Assembly (NCBI RefSeq): GCF_000702705.1
Contig: NZ_JNJG01000007.1
Coordinates: forward strand, 21,109-85,108
DNA length: 64,000 nt
Direction of reading: 5' to 3'
Source of the DNA: Mycoplasma simbae ATCC 49888
Lineage (GTDB): Bacteria; Bacillota_I; Bacilli_A; Mycoplasmatales; Metamycoplasmataceae
Shown: piece by piece, positions 34,801 to 47,654 of the stretch
Position numbering within the stretch: the stretch's first letter is position 1
Layout of the letters: each line of letters starts with the position of its first letter
Translations under genes and position numbers: made by a program
Notes under the pieces: generated by a model
The model's database searches: none
The model's input: only the letters and a program-made list of their open reading frames with translations
Told to the model about the DNA's origin: nothing

Positions 34801-36479
34801 TCATTAAATGAATCCATTAATCTATAATCTATAGCGTTGTGAGTATTTAAGGAAGATTTTGTATAGAAAATCTTTTGGTCTCTTTCATCAATATCTAAAG
34901 AATTTTGATCTAAATATATATTTTTTAACTGATATTTTGCCGACTGATTTAGATTTAATAGTGTGATTATTGCTGTGCTAGAGGTTTTTAATACATTAAT
35001 ATCTGAATCATTTAATCTATTGTTTAAATTATCAGCAAATCCAAACATTAGTGAAGAATTTTCTATAAAATTATTGAATTTTATTCTAATAATTGCTTGA
35101 TTATCAGTTGTTGAGTCCACTTGTACAGAATTAATTTTTAAATCAGAAGGATGAACTATTGACTCAATATTTTGAGTCCTAAATTCAGGAAAATAAACAG
35201 TTTTGTTTAAATTTTTACCATTTAGGCTAACAGCGTTAAGTTTGTATGCTGTATTAGAACTTAAATTATTAAGTGTAAAATACAATGAATTTGGTGATGT
35301 AATAGTCACATCAGTTGTACTAAAGATTGAATTAGAATCAGTATATCCAAGCTTAAACATGCTAGTGGACTCAATGTTTTCACTAAATATTACATGGACT
35401 CTTGCAGAATTTGATGTTACGTCAGTGATATTAATATCCCTTAGTCTATTATCAGATGTGTGTGGCAGTGTTCTAAAAGACGTTGAAAAATTTGCGATAT
35501 TTAGATTATTGCCGTTTAACTTTAATCATTGGATTGCGTGAAGAGAATTGGGAGATAGGTTATTCAGTCTTACACTAATATTGTTTGAACCGGCGATATA
35601 ATTATTAATTTGGTAATCGTTATCATTTATTCTAATAACAAAGTTTTTTTGCTGTGCATTAGCCAACTCACGCGAACTAAATTCAATATTAATTAAAGCC
35701 GAATTTGTCGTGATTTCAGTAAAATTTATTGAAGAAACAAGAAAATTATCATTTTTTTGTGCAGGAGGAGTTGGATTATCCATTGGCGGTTCATTGTTGG
35801 TTAGTGTTGTAAAGGTAGTTTGTAAAGTGTTGTTAAGCTCGACAACCTTATCGTTTACGTATAAACTCTCTATAGCATATTCTGTTGATGGTTTTAGATT
35901 ATTCAAATTAAATACTAACGAGTTTTGTTCAATATAGTAATTGCCAAATTTGGAACCATTAACAAATATATACGTGCTTGTGATTTTAGAAGCATCAAGA
36001 TTATTGATACTAATTTTAACGCTAGCTGTATGCTCGCCAATATTAGTAAATGTTAAAGCATTAACTGATAAAGCCATATCTTCATGAGCCGTAGAATCTT
36101 TTTCTAATTTAAACAATTTTTCATTGATTTTTATTGAATTATCATTAAATTTAACACCCAAAATCTTAATAGTATCTTGATTATGTTGTTCAAAAAAAGG
36201 AGTTAAATCTAACTCGATAGTGTTTGTATTAACAACTGTAAAATCAGTATTTTGGTATGAATACTGATTTTGATGTTCTAATAAAATTTCTACTTTCTTA
36301 AGATCCAAGTCAGCTACATTTTTGTTAAGTTCAATTTGCAACTTTTTAGTTTTTGCATTGAAATCGAATTCAATTTTTAGGTTTTCATAATTGTTAATAA
36401 TTTTAGTTGTACACGAAGAAGCTATCAATATTGGGGCATTCAACAGGGGCAATAAAACTAATTTAGTATTTTTTTTCAT
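31827..36479 (-). CDS. DUF31/MIP-like serine protease lipoprotein (protease A)
   Basis: 1550 residues in one frame with TGA as Trp. The signal peptide ends in LIASSC (Cys23). Residues ~30-560 are serial ~90-residue beta-sandwich units resembling fibronectin-III folds, each with an -SNSA- strand and an -LS-N-x-x-Y/H-x-I turn. A middle region follows, then a C-terminal trypsin-like DUF31 domain with His1283 (NRHV), Asp1347 (GADIQI) and Ser1473 (GSSGTG) in the H-D-S order. This matches the mycoplasma Ig-protease family (MIP), which cleaves antibody heavy chains held by MIB; the substrate here is inference. A paralogue lies at 42291-46736 in inverted orientation. The promoter is probably leaderless. 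Confidence 0.85.
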
Positions 36480-36485
36480 ATGGAA

Positions 36486-36491
36486 ATTATA
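36486..36491 (-). promoter_or_regulatory. -10 box of protease A, six bases before ATG
   Basis: Minus strand reads TATAAT-TTCCAT-ATG. There is no room for a Shine-Dalgarno sequence, so the mRNA is probably leaderless. Confidence 0.65.
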
Positions 36492-36556
36492 AAACTTAAT
36501 AAAAAACCTCGCTTTAAATTATGCAAGGCTATATACGTATATATTAAGGTTAGTAT

Positions 36557-36562
36557 TATAAT
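36557..36562 (+). promoter_or_regulatory. -10 box of protease B, six bases before ATG
   Basis: TATAAT-TAAACT-ATG. The divergent promoters of A and B share an 89-base gap, and no -35 consensus is evident for either. Confidence 0.65.
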
Positions 36563-36568
36563 TAAACT

Positions 36569-39500
36569 ATGAAAAAGAGAAGATTATTAAATATACTATC
36601 ATCAGCTGTTTTAACAGTTGTTGGCACTAGCGTACTTAGTGCCTCTTGTTTTAACAACTCTAGCATCAAAATGGACGTTAAATCGGTTCAAGCCGAAGTT
36701 AACTTAGCTAATGTTGATGTTGAATTCGATTCAGATGAGCTATTACAATATAGTGTTGATGTAACATTAGTGGATTCAAGCACTGGCCAATTAAACACTA
36801 GATACAATTTAAACCTTGAAAAAAAATCAGATAAGCTTGCTTCATTCACCCTTAGAGGACTTAAAGACAATACAAGTTACGAAATTAAAGAAATATTAAT
36901 TAACAACAAAAAAATTTCACAAAGTTTCATATTTAAAACAAAAGAAAAATCTGCAACCGAATTTGTTAATTCATTTAAACTTGTAACCCTTAAACACAAT
37001 CGTGCTGTTATTGAACTGGGATTAAACAAACAAATTAATCAAAACGATATTTCCAAACTAGAAATCAAGTTAAATGGTGTAGTTAAAAACATATCGCTTG
37101 ATCACATTATTAGTTCCAATGAATCTAAACTTGTATTCAAATTAGAAGACTTATCGCAAGGTAAAACATATAGCATTGATCAAATTAAAATTAATGATCA
37201 ATTATTTGCTATCAAAACAGACAAAATTCAATTCAATACACCTGTTGTAGAATTTGGGTTAGAAAATATAAGCTTTGAAAACGAAGGCGAATACACATAT
37301 TTAGATGTTATTTTTACTCATTTTATATCATCACTAAAGCCAATTAAGCTAACTTTTGTAAACTCATCAACCAACCAGGATGAAATAATTCAATTCAACA
37401 CTCAAACAAAATCATTTAAAGTTCAATTAAATAGTTTGAAACCAAACACTCAATACACACTTAAAGAATTCAATATTGACGGAACTGCGCTAAACTTATC
37501 TGATTTTGCAACAAAATTAACATTTACCACCCCTGCTAAAAATAGCGAGAATCAACCTGATCCTAATACACAAACCGATGATTTTGTCATTTCTGCAGTT
37601 TCAACCCACGATATAACTTCAAATAGTGCCAAAATCACATTTAACTTTAGCAAATTTAAATTGTCTAACACAGCTAATAAAACATTTGTTTTAAACATCA
37701 ACGGCGCTGAATACACCAACACTAATTATCAACCTAACTCGAATTCATTAACTTTTGAAATTAGTAACCTTGAATCTCTAACAACATATAGCGTTCAATC
37801 GCTTAAATTAAACTCAAAAACTCTTGTTTTAGATCAAAACATAAGCTTTACGACCCGTTCATCTGAGTCTAACAATCCTCAAAATACACCTGTTGAGCAA
37901 AATGTAACAAATATTAATTTTGATGAAGTAGATCAAGATTCTGCAAGGGTTAAAGTGTACTTAGATAACATTGACCAAAACGCGATATATACACTTGAAT
38001 ACCATAAAGCTTCAGAGCCAGCAAATGTGCTAACTCTAACGGGAACTAAAATGTCTAATTACGTTGAATTCCCTATTGAAAACTTAAGCGCAAATACTCA
38101 ATACACTATTGCAAAAATCAAAAACGGTTCAACCAACATAAATATTCAATCAGGTCTAAATAAATCTTTCACAACAACACCAAGAACAATTGATTATTTA
38201 AGCATTTCTTCTCTTAGTGTAGATCAAATTACATCAAATAGAGCTACATTGCATCTTTCTATTTCTGATAAAACTTTAGCTAAAGCCAATAACAATGTTA
38301 TTGAATTTGTGTTACAAAACTCTTCTGGAGCTTTCGTAACTTTCACTAAAAGTAATTACAACTCAGAAAACACTCTTGATTATGTGTTAGATGGGCTTCC
38401 TAGCTCAACTCAATTTAACATTTATTCAATAAAAATCAATAACAATCCTGTAGATATTTCAAATTCTTCTTTCATTAAAACATTCAGCACACTTGCATCT
38501 GATTCAGCTAATAGTCAAAATTTTGCCGAGCAAGACGCTAGATATTTAGATATTTTTAGACAGACTTTATCAGAAGATCAAAGTCCTTTTACCAGAACTC
38601 TTCCTTATGTAGCTAAACATGAATGACAAAAATTTGAAAAAGACGAATTAAATGTTAACGACGTTAGTGCTTTAAGCGAACCAACAAGCGCAGAATACAA
38701 TAACTACATCAAATCAAATAGTTCAACTCAAAATCAACTTGCTCCCCAAGAAAGCTTTGATAACTTCAGCACAGTTCCAGTCATTACTTCGGCTAAATAC
38801 ACTAAAAATTATAGAAATTTCAATCTAAAAGTTTATATTCCTAACTCAGATTCAGCTGCTACATACAAATTAAAAATTAAAAAAGACGAAGAAATTTCTG
38901 AACTAATATTAAACAAAGATAATGGGTCTCAAAACACTTATTCAACTTCTTTAGAGGTGCTTAACTCTAATTTTTCTACACTTGTAATAACTGATTTGTT
39001 GAAAAATTCAGAAATAGTCAGTGATTTTGAAAACAAAAATAAAACATATGAAATGTTAAAAATTGGCCAATATTCAGCTGATTTCAACTTTACAAACAGA
39101 GTTCCTAACAGACCTGCCTTTAGACTGGAAGATAGTATTTCTGGATCTAGAAACTGGGGAATTACAGTAAAAATTACCTCAAAAACTAGAACCACTTTAC
39201 CCGAATTTTATTGAAAAGTTCAGAAAAAAAACGGGGATATTGTTTCACTTAAACTTGAGAAAAAAACCGATTCATATGGAATTACATATTTTGCAAATAA
39301 AGTGGCTAAAGATGAGTATAAAACTACAATTGGGCTATTCTACAAAGAAAATGAACAAACTTACAACATAACCAACGCTGGTCCTGTATTATTACCAAAT
39401 GAAAGTACAGCACCAACTACAACTGGCAATGTTGAAATAAACAGAATTAGTGTTAATTCAACCAACATCACAGTACACACAAATACCGCTTTAGATTCAT

Positions 39501-42202
39501 CAAAAACATTTAAATTACTAGTTAAAAGTACTAATCCATTCCAAAAATGATCAAAAGTTATTAGTGCAAATCAAACAAGTGGACAAAACGCTTCATTTAG
39601 CATCAATGACTTAGCTAAAAACATCAAAGAGTATATCGTTGTAGGTTTAAGCTACGATAATGAAGTTTCTAAGTTTAATCTAGATTCTAAATACATTTTC
39701 AATAAACAATTATCATTGCAAGATGTATCCTTAAATTCAATAAAATATCTAAAAGATAACGCCACAAAAAGATTTTATGCGTCTGCTGACTTTAACTTTG
39801 ATGCTGATCATGTACAAGCATTCAAAAATAAATGATTCAAATTTACTTTTGATACAATAATTCCTGCCGATCGTGAAGAAGAGTTCTACAATTTAAATTA
39901 TGAAAAATATCCAGAAGTGTATGTTTCTTTTGAGAAATTAAACAAATTTGATTTATCTAAGTTCTATGATCACATTAAATACAAACTTAAATCAGTTAGT
40001 GTTGTAGAGCCATACACTTTAAAAACTTATTTTGAAAATATCACTATAGCTCATCCAGATTCAACGGCTTTTGTCAGAACTTTTAAATACAATAAATTAA
40101 ATGAAAAACTAGGTTATGCAAGTCAAGAATTTAACTTAAGAAATACTTCATACACTGAACAGTTAGCAACTAATAAAACCGATTTAAGTTTATCGGATAT
40201 TAGAAATATTTGACTTTCGAACATTAACAAAAACATAATTCCTTTTTCTATTGAAAATTATTCATCAATGGTTCAGTTTAATAAAGAAATATTTAACTCA
40301 TCTGTTGATGCAGTTAGCGATATTAACGCTAAAAATAATAAATTCAGCTTAATTGATGAAGATGGCAACACCAAAGCTATTAACGTAATGGTGCCACGTG
40401 AACTAATCAGAAACAATGTTTTCACCTACAATGAAACTAACACTGAAGCTGTTTTAACTAAGGATTTAACTAGATTTGAGAATCTAGATACTTATAGTGA
40501 TGAAAATATAATGTTCACTTTTGACTTTGAATTTGAGCCGTTTTACCGTAAATTTAGCGATAAAAGCCAGTTGAGTGCTCAACGTCGCAATGTTGTAAGT
40601 GTTCCGGTTTCATATAAAATGATTAAACAGAACTCAAATATAGATGATGTAGCAATAAATCTTATTTCTAGATCACACACACAGAGTGAAAAATATTTAA
40701 AAACCTATATCCAAAGTCTATATAAATTCAGCATTAGCCTAGAAAACAAAGTGTTGAAATTGGTTATAAAACCTAGATTTGAAGACATTAAACTTTTCAA
40801 CCGCCAAGGTGATCATTACTACAATTTAGGCAGATCTGTTTACATCGGAAATACTTTATTCTACGTGCACTGAATCAGTGAAAATGCTAAAGATCCAATT
40901 CGTTTTGTTGAAAAAGGCTACAGTAATGGCAACATTTTAGCTGGTAAAAACGAAACAGCAAACATAACCAATACCTATTCACTTAAATCTGCAATTGAAC
41001 ACGAAAATGAACAAGTTGTCAGATTATTTAAACAAAACCAAGATAAAGCAATAGAATCACTAAGAAAAAGAACTTTTATTGTCGATCCAAATTTTGGAGG
41101 CACTTTCTCAATGCTTGGTAAAGTAAAACCTGGCGACAACAATGATTATCGCTTCTATGTAACTACAAACCAACACGTGTGAGATGGTTCTTGACTTAGC
41201 ATAACTAACGATTTAGGGATGGTAAATGGCTACAAACGTAAAGAGTTAATTGGCCATTCAATTTATGGCTCTAACAACACCAACTCTAGATACAACAGCA
41301 GATATGTAAGATTTAGAATTCCTGAAGTAATTGATCAACCAAGTGATTTAAACGCTGGAAACTCTGAACCTACTGTAGTTAATAAAGACGCCCATTTTGA
41401 AAATATTAAAATTAATTTTGACTTAATTGTTAAACACACAAAGAGCGAAGAAACAAATGATTTCCCAAATAATAATAAAGCTATTGGTGATTTTATCTTC
41501 AATAATGGACAAAACGGTGGATTAGATAAAGAGGGCAAAAGAAATCTTTCTTCACACGCCGATATGGCAATAGCTATTATGGATTTGGCTCCATTAATGA
41601 CCAAATTCACAAGAGAAAATCTAGATAGTGCTCGAAATGGCAATAAATCTTTAACAAGCGATGAAAAAGATATTATGAGATTTTTCTGAAACTGAATGGA
41701 TTTACCAACAATTAAGGTTTCAAACGAGTTAGAAAACGCTAACGATTATTCAATTTACAACTGATACATAGCTGCTTTTCCACTGGCAGGTACCAATAAC
41801 AAAGATAGCTACAATGGACGTAGATATCGTGAATACATGATTGCTAACCCAATTGGTTTTAGCTCAGTAAGCTATTTAACTGATAAACCTTTAAGTAACC
41901 CCGCAATCAATTTTTCAACTCTATATATGGACTTTAATGGTGGTGCGTCTGGATCACCAATATATGATTCAGAAGGTAATTTTGCTGGATATGGTGTTGA
42001 GTCAGAAAAAGGTAATGATCCGCATAGAGGATACAGAATTGGATTATTCTTAGTTGATACTCAACGTCGCAGTTTCTTTGGCTCGGGTGATAACCCAGTC
42101 AACACAGCATCATTTTATGAACGCATGAGATATCTTTCATATCTATATCCAGAGCAATTTAGCGAATCTAATTTCAATAAAATGCCAGTATTTAAAGCTT
42201 AA
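36569..42202 (+). CDS. DUF31/MIP-like serine protease lipoprotein (protease B)
   Basis: 1877 residues, TGA as Trp. The signal peptide ends in VLSASC (Cys27). Residues ~30-650 hold about six fibronectin-III-like units (landmarks ITSNSAKI, QDSARV, ITSNRATL; each ending near a -TF-T-T- strand). After ~800 residues without recognised domain, the DUF31 protease domain has His1536 (TNQHV), Asp1665 (HADMAI) and Ser1794 (GGASGSPI). The triad is intact. The Ser motif GASGSP differs from GSSGTG in A and C, and the H-D distance is longer (129 against 64). It is divergent from A and followed by C in the same direction, each with its own promoter. A host protein, perhaps an immunoglobulin, is the probable substrate by family analogy. 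Confidence 0.85.
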
Positions 42203-42210
42203 AACATTTA

Positions 42211-42233
42211 ATTCCACGCTGTGGAATTTTTTT
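42211..42233 (+). terminator. Terminator of protease B
   Basis: ATTCCAC-GCT-GTGGAAT followed by a T-run. Confidence 0.88.
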
Positions 42234-42278
42234 GTTTTCAACTCAAAAATAAATTAAGATTAATATTTAATATTTAAA

Positions 42279-42284
42279 TATAAT
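42279..42284 (+). promoter_or_regulatory. -10 box of protease C, six bases before ATG
   Basis: TATAAT-TTAAAT-ATG, with the same spacing as in proteases A and B. Confidence 0.65.
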
Positions 42285-42290
42285 TTAAAT

Positions 42291-45200
42291 ATGAAAAGAT
42301 CAAGAAAATTATTGCTAGCTATTTCAGCTTTATCTTCCTCAGTGTTTACTTCAACAATTTTGGCAGCTTCATGTACCAATCCCGCTAATCAACAGGATAA
42401 TGTTTCAATTTTGGCAAGCTCTGAGTATGTAGATACTGTTACTTTGCAAATTAATAAAAAAATCAAACCTGAAAGCAAAATTGTTGTTAACTACAACAAC
42501 GGATTAAAATTTGAGCCTAAATCTACGGATTTAGAATTTTTTGAAAATTCTACCAACATCAATATCAATATCTTTAAGCCAAATCAAAAGGTTATTATCA
42601 ATTCCGTTTTGATTGATGGCAGCGAATACATTGTTAAAAATTCAGTATTAAAGACTCATTCTTATAGAAAAAAAATTGATTTTAGCTTAAATGTTCCCCA
42701 AATAAGTGTAGTTAAATTACGCCATGAAAATAAAATTGCCGGTATCAATTTATTTCTAGGCCATTCGTTTGATTTTGCACAAAATGGTTTCGTAGATGAT
42801 CAACAAAATGTGATTGCTGTACAGTTTACCGAATTAAATCACAAAGTGATTAAATCTATTAAAGTCGACACAGCTAAAAAATTAATTTTCTTTGATCACT
42901 CACTGTTTGAACCAGGGGAAAATTACACAGTAACATCTGTAAGTTTAAACAACAAAAAATTAGATATCGATTTATCTAATTTAAACTTTCACGTTCCTGA
43001 ATACAATGATGCAACTGCAACCGCAGAAGAAAAAACTATCTTGCCGATTGAAAAACAAATCAATGGTAATGTTGAGTTAAGTGCTCGAGACACAAATTCG
43101 CTTAGCTTGAACTTTAAATTCCCTTTAGATAAGGATTTAAAATACGTTAGCTTACTTTCATTTAAAATAAATGGAAATCAAAGATTTTTTGGAGTTAATT
43201 ACTTTGGAAAAGAGGCTGGCGAAAACATAATCAGCTTAACTCTAACCAATTTGGAACGCGATACTCAATATGTTTTAACTGATATTTTGCTTAACGAAAC
43301 AAATTTATTAAGTCGCCAAGCTGTATTTAGAACTGCGCAAAACAATTTAATCATTCCGCCAAAAAATGATCCCGATAATGGGCAACCAAAAGATCCTGAT
43401 AACACTAATCCTGGTGAAACTAATCCAAACACAGGTAATGGTTCTAACACTGGATCAAATACACAACAACCTCCGGTAGATCCTAACAACAATTCTGGTG
43501 GATCAAACACAGGCAACAATAATTCACCGCAAAACCCTGGCGACAACACACATAACAACGGAGATAATCAAAATCCTTCAACACCAGGCAGCAACCATGA
43601 TAACTCTAATCATGGCGACAATGGTAACGGCAACACAAATGGTTCATCTAACAGCGGAGATAATGGCGAACAAACTCCACCAAACACAGACAATCAAAAC
43701 TCGCAGCCATACAATCCCGAACCTACACCTAACACAGGAACAAATAATTTAGGAGCCAATATTGATAATTACTCAGAATTAGTTTTAAATAGAGTTGAGC
43801 AGACTAGTTCTGATAATCAATCAAAACTAATATTTCACTTTAGTGGTAACCCAAAAGCTAAAAATAAAGAATTATCTTTCAATATTGGAATACACAATTA
43901 TGGTTTTAATTATGATGGAAATAGCTCAATATTTGTAATTAATATTGATCAAAGTAATATACCATATCTTGAAAGCGTCAGATATAATGACTCTATAATC
44001 GCACAAAACATACAGGTTTCACAAAAAGAAGCCACAAATTCACAATTAACTAATTCATACATTAATTCGGTAAGTTATAACGGAACTACAATTAGTGCAT
44101 CAGGAAATATATATAGTTTAGGTGTAAATAAAAAAGTAATGTTGACATTTAAGCCATACGATAATGTTTACGATGCCGACGTGACTTTGGAAGGTGTTGT
44201 ACAAAATGGTCAAATTTTTGTTGCTGACGCATCAAAAATAAACAAAGGTTATTCAAGATATGTGCTTACTTCTGCCTATGAACTGGATTCATTAAAACGA
44301 ATAAATGTCAATGAAAATATTGAATTTACAATCAATAATAACTACAACAGTCAAATAACATCCGTTTCATTTAACAAGGTTGATAGCACTAACGAATTTA
44401 TTGGTAATATCCAACTTAACGTTAGAGCTGATGAAATAGCTCAATACAAAAACAAATACTTAAAATTAACTTTTGTTGATCAAAAACAAAATATAGCAAC
44501 TAATGCCAATTTAGAATGAGACAGAGACCGTTATGCTTTTGATGGCACCGGCTTTGACTTTAGAGAAAAACAACGTGACTATGAAGAAAATCATAAATAT
44601 GTGTTTTTAAATCTTGATGAATTAAGCAATTTTAGAATTTCACATTTAACTGAGGGCATTAATTGACAATTATTGAGAATTGAACTTGTTAACAAGCATA
44701 ATTTAAGAACTGTTAAAGACTATGATATATCAAGTTTTATCAATAATTTATCCGATTTATCAACAACTATATTTGAAGAAACTCATAGCTTCACTGATGC
44801 ATTAGGCAATTCATTTAAATCTCAGATTAACAACATTGACAACTCAAGTCATATCACCAGAAAAGACCTTGAAGATCGCTATTTTACTTTTACAGGTGCT
44901 TATACAACAGATTACACCGCAGATTCTGAAGTTAACAAAAATGTTGCTCTAAACTATGAAAACTATAAAGTGTTGAATAATTTCTACATTAAAAACACAC
45001 AAAAAATGTTTGCCGTATTGCCAGAAGCGGATTATTTGCCAACTGGTACTAAGCTTTATATACCTAGCTACAATATTGGTGGTTTAAACTATAATTACGC
45101 AACACTAATTGAAAATTACAAACAAAAAGAGTTCCAAGAATCACAAGATCGTACAACATACACCATTAGAAAAAAACTTTCTCAATTCCAAAACTTAGAT

Positions 45201-46736
45201 AGCCAAAAAGATGTAATTTTCAACTTCAACTTCTTTGCAAGTATTGACAACATTAACTTAGGTAAATGAACTCAAAACACTGATTCATACGCAGTTTCTT
45301 TCTCATATGATCAACTTAAAAATGCTGCTTCACATACCTTAGATAACATTAAAATAGACTTTATTCAAGACTGAAACCAAATTTATACACGTTTAAATAA
45401 AGGTACAGATAAAAGTGATTTATACAAAAAATTACACACTGATGAAGAACTAGCTAAATTAATAAACCAAAGATTGAAAGCAAAAGTCACTTTGGATAAT
45501 GATGGCTATATAACCATTGAATTGCAAGCTAGAAAAGGTAGAATCAACAAAGATATTTATATTCACAATTTATCGCAAAATTACTCAACTTTTGTTGAAA
45601 AAGCCCAAAATTACTTCTCATTAATGTATATTGAAAATGAATCACAACCACTTAAATTTGTAAGTGAAAACATTGATTCATATGCCAATATTGGTGGCTT
45701 CTTATTCGACAAAAAAACTAACTTTAAACCAAAAACTGCGCCCGAAGAAGCTGATTTTGCAGCCACAGAATGAAGAACAAAAAATCATTTAACAAACGAT
45801 AAAATTCTTAAGGAAGTTGTGGCTCGTTCTTTTGGTGTTGATTATGGTTCAGGGTGAATTGTTGCTAAAGTTGATCCTGATAATGATGCTGATAATTGAT
45901 ACTATTTTGCAACCAATGGACACGTCCCAGTTTCACCTAGCACAATCGTCAACTCGCCACTATTGCATAATGATAAAACCGACACAACGACTACACGTGG
46001 CTCTATAGGCGAATGATATACTGATAATGAATTTGTTTGAGCAGCTACAAACAATCGCAAAATTGATGGCAGTGAAGTAACTGGTAAATCAGCTCCCATT
46101 AGATCAGCGGCTGACATTTGAATTTATAAAATGAATATAAAACCATTAATTGATTACTATAATCAACACAAAGACAACGCATCAATGCGTAATAGTGACA
46201 AGTTTAAAGCTGCAGAGCACGCATACAATTGAAAAAACTTAAATAAAAATGTAAAAGTTTCAAGGATGAGTAGATACATTAAACGTCAACAATTTGTCTC
46301 ACTTTATGCCTCTAGCTTCCCTGGTTCAAACAGTGGCCGTACCAAGAAAAATGTTCAAGTTAGATTTAACTACATGGCTGAATTCTTTAGAGTAAATCCT
46401 GGAGATCATAACCTGGGTTATTCAGATCAATACACAGTTTTTAGAACCTTTAAAGGAGAAAAAAACGGCGAAGCTGACCACTTATTAACTGGTGGTTCAT
46501 CTGGAACAGGAATTTATGATGCTGAGGGAAACATTTATGGTATTCACGCAGCATCGCTTCACAATTATTCTTTAGGATATGTATTAAATAGCCAATATAT
46601 AAACTTTTTGGGTGAATTAAACGACTATAATGAGGGTTCATTTGCTGCATTAATTCAAAGAAGAAACAGACTATATCCAGAAAAATATAAAATGATTAAT
46701 ATTTTCAATGAATTTGAAAAACCATTCATTAAATAA
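42291..46736 (+). CDS. DUF31/MIP-like serine protease lipoprotein (protease C)
   Basis: 1481 residues, TGA as Trp. The signal peptide ends in ILAASC (Cys28). Beta-rich domains reach residue ~350. Then comes a ~135-residue low-complexity linker of Asn, Gly, Pro, Thr, Ser and Asp (about 43360-43750), probably an extended flexible arm. The C-terminal ~1000 residues are paralogous to protease A (for example NYATLIENYKQKEFQES against NFATIVENYAQKEFAES). The catalytic triad is His1211 (NGHV), Asp1275 (AADIWI) and Ser1404 (GSSGTG), with the same H-D distance as A (64). The linker replaces sequence that is structured in A. A long stem-loop terminator follows. Confidence 0.86.
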
Positions 46737-46777
46737 AAAATTAATTTGCCTATTAAATATGGTGCAAATTAATTTTT
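46736..46777 (+). terminator. Terminator of protease C
   Basis: A 14-bp stem (46736-46749 with 46764-46777) ends in a T-run. Confidence 0.82.
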
Positions 46778-46798
46778 ATAATTAACCAAAGGAGAAAA

Positions 46799-47629
46799 GT
46801 GAGTAAAAATAATTTAGTCTTAACTAGCACAGACACAATATCCATCGATAAGGCATTAGCACACATTAGACCAGTTGAAACTACTGAAAATGACTCAAAA
46901 AACTCAATTTTTGAGTTAGATTTGCATTCTCAACAAGGCATAATAAATTTAGCCGAAATTATTAACTATGCAGTAAATAGAACTTTTTATGATCTAAAAG
47001 AGTTTGAACATTCTGAAATGGATTATTTATACCTAAACAATGGCGAAGTATATCAAAACTATTTAATGCGTAGAGTTCAATATGGCATTGAAAATATACA
47101 TGACTTAATGTTTAATTTATTTATTGCATTGTTGCGTTCACACAAATTAATTAGCGGAAATAAACGTTTTTTCTATAGATTTACAGTAATTTTTCTGCGA
47201 ATTTTAGGTTTTAAAATAGACTTTGGCTCAAGTAATGAAGAGATCATAAACAAGATTTATTATTTTTCACTGTTAGTGCAAAATAATACCGCTGATCAAT
47301 TAAATGAATTGCTAGCGCAAGCCAATAAAAATACATTTGCCTACGCTTTCTTTGCAAATGCAGTGGGCAAAATCAGCATAAAATACTCCGCTTTAAGCAT
47401 TGAGCAAAAAATTAATGAAGCTGAAAAAGAAATTCGTGATTGAATCAAACAAAATGTGTATGCAACTAACTCTCAAACATTAAATAAAAATGGCAAAAAA
47501 ATAGATTTTGATCAATATTTCCTTGATTTAATCAATGATTTTACAACCGAACCTATGCATAAATGGGAAAAGCAATATTGGCCTAACATTAATGTTAGCG
47601 AAATTATGCAAACTTTAAGAAAAATATAA
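46799..47629 (+). CDS. Fic/Doc-family protein with altered active site
   Basis: 276 residues. The central motif RSHKLISGNKRFFYR (His115) matches the Doc-type Fic loop H-P-F-x-D-G-N-K-R-T. The acidic residue is replaced by Ser, and Thr by Phe. Doc proteins phosphorylate EF-Tu and canonical Fic proteins add AMP to targets; the missing Asp/Glu, which positions Mg2+, may impair or change activity. It has no signal peptide, so it acts in the cytosol. The start is GTG at 46799 after AAAGGAGA. No antitoxin-like (Phd) gene is adjacent. The flanks are large surface proteases, an unusual place for a core gene. The frame reads through TGA at 47441 as Trp. Confidence 0.72.
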
Positions 47630-47654
47630 TATGTACAATTAAATTGGAGACACT

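Noticed and set aside
43498..43752. An 84-residue plus-strand frame rich in Thr, His and Ile inside protease C
   Set aside because: It is an out-of-frame reading of the low-complexity linker, with no ribosome-binding site.
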